Assembly (NCBI GenBank): GCA_964500415.1
Contig: CAZCOB010000006.1
Coordinates: forward strand, 16,302-80,301
DNA: 64,000 nucleotides
DNA from: JAFGPF01 sp964500415
Lineage (GTDB): Bacteria; Chloroflexota; Dehalococcoidia; Dehalococcoidales; RBG-16-60-22
Direction: 5' to 3'
In this document: positions 8,049 through 16,455 of the stretch, piece after piece
Numbering within the stretch: the first letter of the stretch is position 1
Layout of the letters: each line of letters opens with the position of its first letter
The notes under the pieces: model-generated
Seen by the model: the letters and a program-made list of their open reading frames with translations, nothing else
Told to the model about the DNA's origin: nothing
Databases searched by the model: none
Translations under genes and position numbers: made by a program

Positions 8049-8441
8049 TTAAACCCTTCTCCTTTTAGGAGGGCGGCAGCCACCATGCGGAATGGGTGTT
8101 ACATCTCTGATTCCTGTAATATAAAGTCCGGAACCCTGCAGCGAGCGGATAGCCGCTTCGCGGCCGCTGCCCGGACCCTTGATAAAGACTTCGACCTGAC
8201 GCAGGCCGTGTATCATAGCTTTCCGTGCGGCATCGCGGGCGGCCATTTGAGCCGCATAAGGCGTGCCTTTACGTGAACCCTTGAAACCGGCCGTGCCCGA
8301 GCTTCCCCAGGCCAGGGCGTTCCCCTGCAGGTCGGTGAGGGTTACAATGGTATTGTTAAAGCTGGACTGGATATATGCCCGACCCGTAGGGACCGATTTC
8401 CGTTCCCGCCTCCTTGTTTTGGTTTTTTTCTTCTGTGCCAC
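8049..8441 (-). CDS. rpsK: 30S ribosomal protein S11
   Basis: Platform protein of the small subunit. 130 residues with the S11 signatures AYIQSSFNNTIVTLTDLQGN, SSGTAGFKGSRKGTPYAAQ, VFIKGPGSGREAAIRSLQ and the C-terminal DVTPIPHGGCRPPKRRRV. It lies 12 bases upstream of rpsD in the alpha part of the operon. Confidence 0.98.
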   Translation of the reverse strand: MAQKKKTKTRRRERKSVPTGRAYIQSSFNNTIVTLTDLQGNALAWGSSGTAGFKGSRKGTPYAAQMAARDAARKAMIHGLRQVEVFIKGPGSGREAAIRSLQGSGLYITGIRDVTPIPHGGCRPPKRRRV

Positions 8442-8466
8442 CCTGTCCTCCTTGCAGGCTCACTTA

Positions 8467-8856
8467 TTATTTCTTAGACATGCCGCGCTTCTGGCCTCGG
8501 CCGGCTACCGTCTTGCGTACGCCGCGCTTGGTGCGAGCGTTGGTGCGTGTTCGCTGGCCTCTTACCGGCAGGCCAAAGCGGTGCCTGAGACCGCGGTAGC
8601 TGCCGATTTCAACCAGGCGCTTGATATTGAAATTAACTTCTTTCCTGAGTTCGCCTTCGACGCGGTATTGCTTATCGATGATTTCACGTAGCTTGTTGAC
8701 CTCGTCATCGGTGAGGTCTTTAACCTTGGTTTCCGGCGCGATTTGCGCCTGGGATAGAATTTTATAGCTCTGCGCACGGCCGATACCGTATATATATTGC
8801 AACGATACCCACGTCTGCTTGTTTACCGGTATATCTACTCCAGAAATACGTGGCAT
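8467..8856 (-). CDS. rpsM: 30S ribosomal protein S13
   Basis: Head protein contacting the P-site tRNA and L5. 129 residues. It starts MPRISGVDIP, and ends with the basic GLRHRFGLPVRGQRTRTNAR stretch and a Lys-rich tail. The helix-two-turn-helix region (YIYGIGRAQSYKIL) is typical. Confidence 0.98.
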   Translation of the reverse strand: MPRISGVDIPVNKQTWVSLQYIYGIGRAQSYKILSQAQIAPETKVKDLTDDEVNKLREIIDKQYRVEGELRKEVNFNIKRLVEIGSYRGLRHRFGLPVRGQRTRTNARTKRGVRKTVAGRGQKRGMSKK

Positions 8857-8881
8857 TTACTTCCTCCTTGCTCCCCGAACA

Positions 8882-8995
8882 TTACCCTTGCCTCTGTTTA
8901 TGCTTCGGGTTGCTGCAAATAATCCTGACCACTCCGCGCCGCCGCACCACCTTGCATTTTTCACATCTAACTTTTACTGAAGCTCTAACTTTCAT
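8882..8995 (-). CDS. rpmJ: 50S ribosomal protein L36 (zinc-binding form)
   Basis: Short gene of 37 residues between infA and rpsM. It begins MKVRASVKVRCEKCKVV and ends CSNPKHKQRQG. The Cys11, Cys14, Cys27, His32 arrangement is the zinc ribbon of the C+ form of L36, and the length matches the family exactly. The position (infA-rpmJ-rpsM) is the standard one. Confidence 0.97.
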   Translation of the reverse strand: MKVRASVKVRCEKCKVVRRRGVVRIICSNPKHKQRQG

Positions 8996-9011
8996 GATGC
9001 TAACCTTTATC

Positions 9012-9230
9012 TTACTTGAGCCGGTAGGTAATTCTACCACGTTTCAGGTCGTAGGGTGAGAGTTCTATTAAAACCTTATCGCCGGGTAGGACCCTGATGT
9101 AGTGCATTCTTATCTTGCCCGAAATATGAGCCAGCACCTCGTGCCCGTTGGGTAGTTCGACACGAAACATTGCGTTTGGCAGGGCCTCGACTACCGTCCC
9201 CTCAACCTCTATGGCCTCTTTTTTAGCCAT
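9012..9230 (-). CDS. infA: Translation initiation factor IF-1
   Basis: Binds the ribosomal A site during initiation. 72 residues, a single OB-fold: MAKKEAIEVEGTVVEALPNA, MFRVELPNGHEVLAHISGK, RMHYIRVLPGDKVLIELSPY and a basic end. Its ATG overlaps the end of map by eight bases. Confidence 0.98.
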   Translation of the reverse strand: MAKKEAIEVEGTVVEALPNAMFRVELPNGHEVLAHISGKIRMHYIRVLPGDKVLIELSPYDLKRGRITYRLK

Positions 9231-9999
9231 GAATTACCTTCGTCAACACCTCCGGTTTATTATCATCTATAGCAATGGTATGTTCAAAGTGCGCCGACAG
9301 GCTGCCATCGGCGGTGAGCACCGTCCAGTGGTCGTCGGCTACCCGCGTATGCCAGTCGCCGACATTCAACATAGGTTCGAGCGCGATGGCCATGCCTTTT
9401 TTAAGTACCGGGCCCGTTCCCGGCTGCAGACCGTACGGCGGTTCGGTGCAGTTGGGTATCTGAGGGTCCTCGTGCATTTCGCGGCCGATGCCGTGACCGG
9501 TATATTCACGCACTACCGAATATCCTTTCGATTCCGCGTATTTCTGGATGGCCGCCGAAACGTCGCCGAGTTTCGCCCCGGCACGGGCGGCGGCAATGCC
9601 CTTTTCCAGGCAAGCCCGGGTTGTATCTATAAGGCGTTTTGCCTCCTGGCTTATTTCGCCGACGCCTACGGTTACCGCAGCGTCACCGTGATAACCATTA
9701 TATACGACGCCAAAGTCGAGGGAAACAATATCGCTGTCTTTAAGTGCTTTATCGCCCGGAATCCCGTGCACTATCTCGTCGTTTACGGACACGCAGAGAT
9801 TGGCCGGAAAGCCGTGATAGCCATGAAAGGAAGACTCGGCTCCCAGCCTTTTCATTTCCCTCTCGGCGATGATGTCCAGTTCCTTAGTCTTCATACCCGG
9901 TTTAATCTGCTCGCTTAATATTTTCAAGACTTTGGCGACTATATTACCGGCCTCTCGCATTTTAGAAATTTCTTTTTCAGATTTAATGACAATTCCCAT
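9223..9999 (-). CDS. map: Type I methionine aminopeptidase
   Basis: Removes the initiator Met from new proteins. 258 residues. The metal ligands of the pita-bread fold are visible: Asp in VSLDFGVVYNGYHGDAAVTV (two), His in YTGHGIGREMHEDPQIPN, Glu in MAIALEPML and Glu in AHFEHTIAI. No N-terminal zinc finger, which marks the bacterial form. It sits between adk and infA, the common order in Gram-positive-type operons. Confidence 0.97.
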   Translation of the reverse strand: MGIVIKSEKEISKMREAGNIVAKVLKILSEQIKPGMKTKELDIIAEREMKRLGAESSFHGYHGFPANLCVSVNDEIVHGIPGDKALKDSDIVSLDFGVVYNGYHGDAAVTVGVGEISQEAKRLIDTTRACLEKGIAAARAGAKLGDVSAAIQKYAESKGYSVVREYTGHGIGREMHEDPQIPNCTEPPYGLQPGTGPVLKKGMAIALEPMLNVGDWHTRVADDHWTVLTADGSLSAHFEHTIAIDDNKPEVLTKVIHG

Positions 10000-10014
10000 C
10001 CGGTGGCATTCCTC

Positions 10015-10656
10015 CTAACGCAGGGCGGCGACTACCCTCTCATTTACCTCGGCCGCGCTGCCCTCGCCGTTTATCTCCAGTAGCTTACCTGCCTTTTTAT
10101 AATAATCAATAAGAGGGGACGTCTCCGTAAAATAAACCTTCAAGCGGTTTTTAATTGTCTCGACGTTATCATCGGCGCGCTGGTATAGCTCGCCGCCACA
10201 GCGGTCGCACCTGCCCTTAACCTTCGGCGGTGAGTCCACCTCATGGTAGGGAGCCTGACAGTTACGGCAAATCCAGCGTCCGCTTAACCTTTTTAAGAGT
10301 TCTCCCTCCGATACCTTTATATAAACCACCTTGTCGATTGCTTTCGATTGTTCCGCCAGGGCTTTATCCAGAGCCTTAGCCTGCCGTATATTCCTGGGAA
10401 AGCCATCCAGAACCGCCCCGTTTTTACAGTCCGGAGCGCCCAGCCTCTCCAGCACCATCTGTATCGTTATCTCGTCGGGAACCAGTTGCCCCTTCTCCAT
10501 GTACACCCTGGCCTGTTTACCCAGTTCGGTCTCCTGAGCCAGCGCCTGGCGAAACAGGTCGCCGGAGGCCACCTGTACCAGCTCCAGTTTCTCGGCCAGC
10601 ATTACGGCCTGGGTACCTTTCCCCGCCCCGGGGGCTCCCAAAAGTATAATATACAC
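10015..10656 (-). CDS. adk: Adenylate kinase with zinc-type lid
   Basis: Balances ATP, ADP and AMP. 213 residues. The Walker A loop is LLGAPGAGKGTQ at the N-terminus; GFPRNIRQAKALD is the AMP-site motif. The LID domain carries CRNC and CDRC pairs (WICRNCQAPYHEVD, GRCDRCGGELYQR), the four-Cys zinc site found in Gram-positive-type enzymes. Eight bases separate it from secY. Confidence 0.97.
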   Translation of the reverse strand: MYIILLGAPGAGKGTQAVMLAEKLELVQVASGDLFRQALAQETELGKQARVYMEKGQLVPDEITIQMVLERLGAPDCKNGAVLDGFPRNIRQAKALDKALAEQSKAIDKVVYIKVSEGELLKRLSGRWICRNCQAPYHEVDSPPKVKGRCDRCGGELYQRADDNVETIKNRLKVYFTETSPLIDYYKKAGKLLEINGEGSAAEVNERVVAALR

Positions 10657-10664
10657 CTTTACTC

Positions 10665-11975
10665 CTATTTAATAAAGCCTTCATAGCGCCGCATGACCAG
10701 CTGCGCTTCGAGCTGCTTCATAGTATCCAGCACGACACCCACCACGATAAGCATACCGAGGCTGGATAACTGTATCTGCTGGACGTTGGTTACCGTCCTC
10801 GCCAGGAAGGGCATCACCGCCACGAAGGCGAGAAAGAGTGCTCCTGCCCAGGTGATGCGGTTGATGACTCCGCTGAGATAAGTGGCGGTGTTTTTCCCCG
10901 GCCTTATCCCCGGAATAAAGCCTCCCTGCTTCTGCAAGGTACCCGGTAGGTCCTGCTGCTGATAGGTTACCAGGGTGTAGAAGAAAGTAAAAGCTACCGC
11001 TAAAACAAAGTAAAAAATCCAGTAGAACGCGCCTGTAGGCAGGGCGGTATCGGGACTGAACCAGCGTACGACTGAGCTTGCGAAGCCAGGCTCGTTCGGA
11101 TTGGCGAACCAGCCGGCGACAAGGCCTGGAAAGAGCACCACCGACATGGCGAAGATAAGGGGTATCATACCGGCGCTGTTTACCCGCATGGGTATATGCG
11201 TTGACCCGGACTGCCGGTACATGCGGCCGCCGCGAAAGACGCTGCGGGCATATTGTACCGGAATACGGCGGTGCGCCTCGGTAAATATAACGATAAGAAT
11301 GATGGTAACGAGAATGATAGCAATATAGACCAACAGCCCCAGGGGATTTCCTTTGGCCAGGAAACCCTGCTGTATCAGCTGAGGGTATCCAGCGACGATA
11401 CCGCCGAATATTATGATGGATATACCGTTGCCGATGCCGTACTCGGTAATAAGCTCTCCCAGCCAGACCAGGAAAATGGTGCCGGCTATCAGCGATATCA
11501 CTATGGCGGTGGTGGGCAGGGGGTCGGCGCCGCTGACAGCCCCGGCACGCTGGAGCAGTACCAGTTGCCCGTAACCGGAGAGACCGGCCAGGGGTATCGT
11601 AAGCCAGTGTGTAATCAAATTAATCTTATTCCTGCCGGATTCCCCTTCCTGTGAGAGGGCTTGCAGGCGCGGGATAACCGGCACCAGAAGTATCATGATG
11701 ATGGAGGCCGTAATATAAGGATAAACGCCCATCGAGGCCACGCTGAACTGCCTCATGGCGCCGCCGCTGAAAAGGTTGAGCATGCCCAGCAGGGCATTAC
11801 TCTCGAATAGCTCCTGGAGAACCAGAGGGTTCACGCCCGGCAGCGGTACGTGGGCGACAAAGCGGAAAATTACCAGGATCAAAACGGTGGTCAGGATCCG
11901 GCGCCGGAGGTCGGGCAGGCTGAAGGCATCTATCATGGCCTGCAGCAGTCTGGGTCTACTTGGCCTTTGCCGCAT
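10665..11975 (-). CDS. secY: Preprotein translocase subunit SecY
   Basis: Channel subunit of the Sec translocon in the cytoplasmic membrane. 436 residues with about ten hydrophobic helices; recognisable blocks are FSGGAMRQFSVASMGVYPYI, ASIIMILLVPVIPRL, TEYGIGNGISIIIFGGI, RRIPVQYARS and FIPGIRPGKNTATYL. ATG 11975 was chosen because it follows GAGGAGGT by five bases, inside the end of rplO, giving a 20-base overlap. Another Met at residue 14 is possible. The motor SecA is encoded at 40.8 kb. Confidence 0.97.
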   Translation of the reverse strand: MRQRPSRPRLLQAMIDAFSLPDLRRRILTTVLILVIFRFVAHVPLPGVNPLVLQELFESNALLGMLNLFSGGAMRQFSVASMGVYPYITASIIMILLVPVIPRLQALSQEGESGRNKINLITHWLTIPLAGLSGYGQLVLLQRAGAVSGADPLPTTAIVISLIAGTIFLVWLGELITEYGIGNGISIIIFGGIVAGYPQLIQQGFLAKGNPLGLLVYIAIILVTIILIVIFTEAHRRIPVQYARSVFRGGRMYRQSGSTHIPMRVNSAGMIPLIFAMSVVLFPGLVAGWFANPNEPGFASSVVRWFSPDTALPTGAFYWIFYFVLAVAFTFFYTLVTYQQQDLPGTLQKQGGFIPGIRPGKNTATYLSGVINRITWAGALFLAFVAVMPFLARTVTNVQQIQLSSLGMLIVVGVVLDTMKQLEAQLVMRRYEGFIK

Positions 11976-12423
11976 CCTCTACCTCCTCAACTTTACCACC
12001 GGCTGCCTCTATACTGGCTCTAGCTGAAGCCGAGAATTTATGCGCCCTGACGGTAAGAGAACGGTCGATATCGCCGCCGGCCAGAATCTTGATGGGGTTT
12101 TTCAGTGATTTGATAATACCTGCCGCCAGCATCTGCTCCGGTGTTACCTCGCTACCTGAATCGAACGCATTAAGCGCGCCGACCTTGACGGTGCTGTACT
12201 CCGTGCGGAAGATGTTCGTAAAGCCGCGTTTCCTGGGCAGGCGCTCGATTAAAGGCAGCTGGCCGCCCTCGAAACCAGGACGCATCTTATAGCCGGCACG
12301 GGACTTCTGTCCCTTGCAGCCGCGCCCGGAATAGGTGCCGCGATTACTCCCGTCACCGCGACCTACCCGCTTACCGGCTTTTCTGGAACCGGTTGCCGGG
12401 GCGATATTATTCTGTCTTATCAA
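11956..12423 (-). CDS. rplO: 50S ribosomal protein L15
   Basis: 155 residues. KRVGRGDGSNRGTYSGRGCK and GQKSRAGYKMRPGFEGGQLP are the glycine- and basic-rich N-terminal half of L15; the C-terminal half contains GGDIDRSLTVRAHKFSASAR. Its end encodes the ribosome binding site of secY. Confidence 0.97.
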   Translation of the reverse strand: MIRQNNIAPATGSRKAGKRVGRGDGSNRGTYSGRGCKGQKSRAGYKMRPGFEGGQLPLIERLPRKRGFTNIFRTEYSTVKVGALNAFDSGSEVTPEQMLAAGIIKSLKNPIKILAGGDIDRSLTVRAHKFSASARASIEAAGGKVEEVEDAAKAK

Positions 12424-12601
12424 TCTCTTCCTCCACTTTAACCAGGTGTCTTACCTTGTTAATCATGCCTCTAATGGCGTTCGTATCTTCATGGACAACG
12501 CTCTGGTTAAGCCGGTGAAAACCCAGCGATTTCAGGGTTCTCTTCTGGCTTTCCTCATAGCCGATGCCGCTTTTAATCCAGGTAACCCTTATTTTACTCA
12601 C
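12407..12601 (-). CDS. rpmD: 50S ribosomal protein L30
   Basis: Small large-subunit protein of 64 residues, the bacterial short form. IRVTWIKSGIGYEESQKRTL and SLGFHRLNQSVVHEDTNAIR are characteristic. It overlaps rpsE by eight bases and rplO by 17, showing tight packing. Confidence 0.96.
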   Translation of the reverse strand: MSKIRVTWIKSGIGYEESQKRTLKSLGFHRLNQSVVHEDTNAIRGMINKVRHLVKVEEEIDKTE

Positions 12602-13118
12602 TGGGGGCTGTCTCCCCGGCGCTGACGGATGGTTTGCGTTTGGCTATTTCGTCTTTCGGGATTTTCAACTCGCTGAGGCCTTTAATAGTCGCCTTAGCTA
12701 CGTTAATGTGGTTGGACGAACCGAGCGATTTCGTCAGGATGTCCTTGATTCCCGCCGCCTCAAGTACCGCCCGAACGCTGCCGCCGGCGATAACCCCGGT
12801 GCCCGGCGTGGCCGGTTTTAATAAAACCCTGGCGGCTCCGAAGACCGCCGTGATTTCATGCGGGATGGTACTGCCGACCAACGGCACCTTGATTAAATTT
12901 TTCCTGGCTTGAGCGCCGCCTTTACTGATAGCGGCGGGAACTTCATTGGCCTTGCCGATGCCCAGGCCGACATAACCCTCGCCATCACCGGTTACCACCA
13001 GGGCGCTGAAACGGAGGCGCTTGCCGCCTTTCATCACCTTGGCGACGCGGTTTACGTCGATAAGTTTATCGTTAAGATTTAGATCGACCGGGTCAATACG
13101 ACTTATAGGTTGTTTCAT
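12594..13118 (-). CDS. rpsE: 30S ribosomal protein S5
   Basis: Accuracy-related small-subunit protein. 174 residues. The N-terminal dsRNA-binding-like domain holds KVMKGGKRLRFSALVVTGDG and GYVGLGIGKANEVPAAISKG; the C-terminal domain holds GTGVIAGGSVRAVLEAAGI and SLGSSNHINVAKATIKGL. Confidence 0.98.
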   Translation of the reverse strand: MKQPISRIDPVDLNLNDKLIDVNRVAKVMKGGKRLRFSALVVTGDGEGYVGLGIGKANEVPAAISKGGAQARKNLIKVPLVGSTIPHEITAVFGAARVLLKPATPGTGVIAGGSVRAVLEAAGIKDILTKSLGSSNHINVAKATIKGLSELKIPKDEIAKRKPSVSAGETAPSE

Positions 13119-13138
13119 CAGACCTGCATCGTCCTCTC

Positions 13139-13504
13139 TTAGAAGTTAAGGCCACCCTTCCGGGCTGCCTCCGCCAGGGCTTTTACCCTGCCGTGATACT
13201 TGAAGCCGCCGCGGTCAAAGGCTACCTGGCTGACACCTTTATCAACGGCGCGTTTGGCCAGCAACGAGCCGACCAATTCAGCCCGGCTGGTCTTCGATTT
13301 TCCTTTCGAGTCGCTTACAACTTCCATTTCGAGACTGGAAGCGGAGACCAGCGTATGTCCCCGTGAATCGTCAATCACCTGGGCGTAAATATGGTTCAGG
13401 CTGCGGAAAACGCACAGGCGCGGTCGGGAGTCGTTGCCGTTTGCCTTCTGCCTGACCCGGTAATGTCTTCTGCGACGTGCCTCTCTGGTTGTCGATTTTC
13501 TCAT
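13139..13504 (-). CDS. rplR: 50S ribosomal protein L18
   Basis: Binds 5S rRNA. 121 residues: basic N-terminus (RRRRHYRVRQKANG), then RPRLCVFRSLNHIYAQVIDD, and the end VAFDRGGFKYHGRVKALAEA ... GGLNF, all typical for L18. Confidence 0.97.
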   Translation of the reverse strand: MRKSTTREARRRRHYRVRQKANGNDSRPRLCVFRSLNHIYAQVIDDSRGHTLVSASSLEMEVVSDSKGKSKTSRAELVGSLLAKRAVDKGVSQVAFDRGGFKYHGRVKALAEAARKGGLNF

Positions 13505-13509
13505 GTTAG

Positions 13510-14058
13510 TTACCTGCCAACGACCTTGCCGGCTTTACCTGGTTTCAGATGCACCACTTCTCCGGCGTATCTGATGCCCTTGCCTTTATAAGCATCGGGG
13601 GGGCGGATAGCCCTGATTTCAGCCGCCATCTCGCCGACGTCTTCTTTATTAATACCGCTGACTTTAATCCGGTTATTGCCTTCGACCGATAGAGTCAATC
13701 CCGGCAGGGGGTTCACCTCGACCGTGTGAGAGAAACCGATGCGCAGCACCAGTTTTTCGCCGACTTTCTCGGCGCGATATCCCACGCCGACAATTTCCAG
13801 CGTCTTCTCGAAGCCTTTGGACACCCCGTCCACCATGTTCGCCAGGAGGCTCCGAGCCAGTCCGTGGTAGGCGCGGTGCTTCTTACTCTCGCTCGGTCGG
13901 TTCACGGTCAGGGTATTACCCTCCAGGTTGACGAGCATTTCACCGGGAATGGAGCGGCTGAGCTCACCCTTGGGGCCCTTTACCATAACATTATTGCCCG
14001 TGATATTGACCGTCACTCCTGACGGTACGGTTATCGGCATTTTACCTATTCTAGACAT
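13510..14058 (-). CDS. rplF: 50S ribosomal protein L6
   Basis: 182 residues, two similar domains. MSRIGKMPITVPSGVTV opens the protein, and IRAIRPPDAYKGKGIRYAGE near the C-terminus is the L6 signature. Normal length. Confidence 0.98.
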   Translation of the reverse strand: MSRIGKMPITVPSGVTVNITGNNVMVKGPKGELSRSIPGEMLVNLEGNTLTVNRPSESKKHRAYHGLARSLLANMVDGVSKGFEKTLEIVGVGYRAEKVGEKLVLRIGFSHTVEVNPLPGLTLSVEGNNRIKVSGINKEDVGEMAAEIRAIRPPDAYKGKGIRYAGEVVHLKPGKAGKVVGR

Positions 14059-14077
14059 CTATCACTCCGGAAGTGGT

Positions 14078-14476
14078 TTACCATATATAACATAATAATT
14101 CGCCGCCGGAACCCTGCTGCCAGGCTTGCTGTCCCGTTCTGAGACCTGTGGAGGTGGAGACGATAGCAATACCCAGGCCGCCGTAAACACGGGGGATTTC
14201 TCTCTTCTGCACGTATACCCTGAGCCCCGGCTTGCTGACGCGTTTTAACCCTGAAATAACCGGTTTGTTATCGTCCAGATACCGCAGTTGTATTTTTATT
14301 ACCCGGTGCGGCTTATCCTTGACTACCTCGTAATCGGTAATGAAGCCTTCCTCTTTGAGGATTCTGGCAATAGAAAGTTTTATCTTGGAAGCAGGCATCA
14401 TGACACTATCGTGCCGTACCATGATGGCATTTCTTATCCGGGTTAACATATCGGCAATTGGGTCTGTCACTGTCAT
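14078..14476 (-). CDS. rpsH: 30S ribosomal protein S8
   Basis: Central-domain 16S rRNA binding protein, often the translational repressor of the spc operon. 132 residues: MTVTDPIADMLTRIRNAIM at the start, SKPGLRVYVQKREIPRVYGG in the middle, and the conserved GIAIVSTSTG near the C-terminus. Confidence 0.98.
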   Translation of the reverse strand: MTVTDPIADMLTRIRNAIMVRHDSVMMPASKIKLSIARILKEEGFITDYEVVKDKPHRVIKIQLRYLDDNKPVISGLKRVSKPGLRVYVQKREIPRVYGGLGIAIVSTSTGLRTGQQAWQQGSGGELLCYIW

Positions 14477-14498
14477 TCCTTATATCCCTTATTTAAAT

Positions 14499-14684
14499 TT
14501 ACCAGCTGGACTTTCTTACGCCCGGCAGTTTGGCTTCCAGCGCCAGTTTCCGGAAGCATATCCGGCATATGCCGAACTTGCGTATATAAGCCCGGGGTCG
14601 ACCGCACATTTGACAACGGTGGTACTGCCGTACCGGATACTTGGACGTACGCCGAGCCTTGGCTACCATTGACTTCTTGGCCAT
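14499..14684 (-). CDS. rpsN: 30S ribosomal protein S14, zinc type
   Basis: 61 residues, the short zinc-binding form of S14. CQMCGRPRAYIRKFGICRIC gives the two Cys-x2-Cys pairs; the end LPGVRKSSW is the usual terminus. Confidence 0.98.
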   Translation of the reverse strand: MAKKSMVAKARRTSKYPVRQYHRCQMCGRPRAYIRKFGICRICFRKLALEAKLPGVRKSSW

Positions 14685-14686
14685 AA

Positions 14687-15238
14687 CTAACTTACTCCAT
14701 CCTTGGCGAAGGGCATTCCCAGCAATTCCAACAGGTGTTTACCGTCTTCATCATTCTCAGCCGTGGTGATAACGGATATTTCTATTCCTCTTACTTTATC
14801 GATTTTGTCATATTCTATTTCCGGGAACAGTATTTGTTCCCTTATTCCCAGCGTATAGTTACCCCGGCCGTCAAAGGAGTCCGGGGAGACTCCCTGGAAT
14901 TCGTGCATGCGGGGGAGCACCGCATTGACCAGCTTATCAAAAAAGTCATACATGCGTTCGCCCCTTAGTGTTACCTTCATACCGATGGGCATCCCCGTCC
15001 TTAACCGGAAAGCGGCGATGGATTTCTTGGCGCGGGTAATCACGGCGTGTTGTCCGGCGATGGCCACCAGGTCCTGCTCCGCCGCTTCCAGTGCCTTGGC
15101 ATTGGAAATAGCCTCGCCTACGCCGATGTTGAGCACAATTTTCTCCAGGCGGGGCACCTGCATAATATTACTGTACCCGCAAATCTCCATCAGGCGGGGT
15201 ATAACCTCTTCGCGGTATTTTTCTTTCAGTCTGGCCAT
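14687..15238 (-). CDS. rplE: 50S ribosomal protein L5
   Basis: Binds 5S rRNA and bridges to S13. 183 residues from ATG 15238 (MARLKEKYREEVIPRLMEIC). A TTG three codons upstream (15247) overlaps the rplX stop and is an alternative; the GAGGTG in the end of rplX could serve either. LEKIVLNIGVGEAISNAK, RGERMYDFFDKLVNAVLPR and GRGNYTLGIREQILFPEI are L5 signatures. Confidence 0.97.
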   Translation of the reverse strand: MARLKEKYREEVIPRLMEICGYSNIMQVPRLEKIVLNIGVGEAISNAKALEAAEQDLVAIAGQHAVITRAKKSIAAFRLRTGMPIGMKVTLRGERMYDFFDKLVNAVLPRMHEFQGVSPDSFDGRGNYTLGIREQILFPEIEYDKIDKVRGIEISVITTAENDEDGKHLLELLGMPFAKDGVS

Positions 15239-15239
15239 A

Positions 15240-15551
15240 TTATTCAATCACCTCGCCGCAGGCCCGGCAGATTCTCACCCTGCGGCCGTCTTCAAGTTTC
15301 CGGAAGCCGATACGCCCCGGCTTGTTGCATTTATCGCAGAGCAACATGAGATTGGAGATATCGACGGGTGCCTCCAAGTCGATGATACCAGCCTGTTTGA
15401 CGGCTCCCCTGGCTTTTGAATGTTTTTTAATGAAGTTGATACCCTCGATTATTACCTGCTGTTTCCTGGGATAGGCAAAGCGTACCTTTCCTTTTTTGCC
15501 CCGGTCCTTGCCGGCAATAACCAGCACCGTATCGTTTTTCCTTATTTTCAT
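15240..15551 (-). CDS. rplX: 50S ribosomal protein L24 with zinc-ribbon-like C-terminus
   Basis: Early assembly protein. 103 residues. The KOW motif is at the start (KNDTVLVIAGKDRGKKGKV). The C-terminal part has LLCDKCNKPGRIGFR and VRICRACGEVIE, two Cys-x2-Cys pairs that would form a zinc ribbon. In many bacterial L24 proteins those Cys positions hold other residues, so this looks like a C+ form. Confidence 0.96.
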   Translation of the reverse strand: MKIRKNDTVLVIAGKDRGKKGKVRFAYPRKQQVIIEGINFIKKHSKARGAVKQAGIIDLEAPVDISNLMLLCDKCNKPGRIGFRKLEDGRRVRICRACGEVIE

Positions 15552-15562
15552 AATTATCTGCC

Positions 15563-15931
15563 TTATAAAACCTCTGGCGCCAGGGATATAATTTTAGAAT
15601 AGTTTTTATCTCGCAGCTCTCTGGCTACCGGACCGAAGATACGGGTTCCTTTAGGTTCATTTTTATCTGTTAGAATGACGGCTGCATTTTCATCGAATCT
15701 GATGTAAGAGCCGTCAGGGCGCCGGTAGGGGTGGGAGGTGCGAACGACGACGGCACGCACGACATCGCCCTTCTTGGTGCCGGCGTTGGGTATAGCCTTT
15801 TTTACGGAAGCGACGATAATATCTCCCACACGAGCGTACTTCCTTCTAGTGCCGCCAAGTACGTTGATACACATAATTTCACGGGCGCCCGTGTTATCTG
15901 CTACCCTGAGCCGGCTCTGCATCTGAATCAT
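15563..15931 (-). CDS. rplN: 50S ribosomal protein L14
   Basis: 122 residues. IQMQSRLRVADNTGAREIMC opens the protein, and VVVRTSHPYRRPDGSYIRFD, NAAVILTDKNEPKGTRIFGP and VARELRD are L14 signatures. Normal length, 11 bases before rplX. Confidence 0.98.
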   Translation of the reverse strand: MIQMQSRLRVADNTGAREIMCINVLGGTRRKYARVGDIIVASVKKAIPNAGTKKGDVVRAVVVRTSHPYRRPDGSYIRFDENAAVILTDKNEPKGTRIFGPVARELRDKNYSKIISLAPEVL

Positions 15932-15949
15932 GACTGTTTCACCAAAATC

Positions 15950-16234
15950 CTAAGTTGTTATCTCCTGGGGCTTAATTTCCGTAACTTCTCCTTTGGTTAC
16001 TATTTCCGCTACCCGCCATCTCTTTAACTTGGAGGTCGGGCGGGTTTCAATAATCTTTACCGTGTCGCCGATTTTGCTCTGGTTCTTTTCGTCATGAGCG
16101 TAGTATTTAACGACTCTTTTAATGGTCTTCTTATACAGCGGATGACGCTTGGGTGTGTCCACGGCGACGACCACCGTCTTATTCATTTTATCGTTTACGA
16201 CCTTGCCGAATCTGGTCTTGCGTTTTTCTTCCAT
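15950..16234 (-). CDS. rpsQ: 30S ribosomal protein S17
   Basis: 94 residues, OB-fold. KTRFGKVVNDKMNKTVVVAV, HPLYKKTIKRVVKYYAHDE and GDTVKIIETRPTSKLKRWRV match S17. Placed between rpmC and rplN as usual. Confidence 0.98.
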   Translation of the reverse strand: MEEKRKTRFGKVVNDKMNKTVVVAVDTPKRHPLYKKTIKRVVKYYAHDEKNQSKIGDTVKIIETRPTSKLKRWRVAEIVTKGEVTEIKPQEITT

Positions 16235-16245
16235 AATACCCTAAC

Positions 16246-16443
16246 CTACCTTATACCCAGGTCTCTTTCCGTGATAACGGTTTTCAAGCGGGCAATCTTC
16301 TTTTTAACCCTCCGCACCTCGCGGTGGTTCACCAGTTGCTTGGTGGCCAGGCGAAAGCGCAGGTTAAAAAGCTCCTCGTGGGTTTCTTCCAGTTGCTTTT
16401 TTAAATCGTCGTTATTGAGTGCCCTGAACTCATCAAGTTTCAA
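16246..16443 (-). CDS. rpmC: 50S ribosomal protein L29
   Basis: 65 residues, two antiparallel helices near the exit tunnel. FRALNNDDLKKQLEETHEEL then FNLRFRLATKQLVN and the KKKIARLKTVITERDL end are typical. Confidence 0.97.
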   Translation of the reverse strand: MKLDEFRALNNDDLKKQLEETHEELFNLRFRLATKQLVNHREVRRVKKKIARLKTVITERDLGIR

Positions 16444-16455
16444 TATAATTACTCC

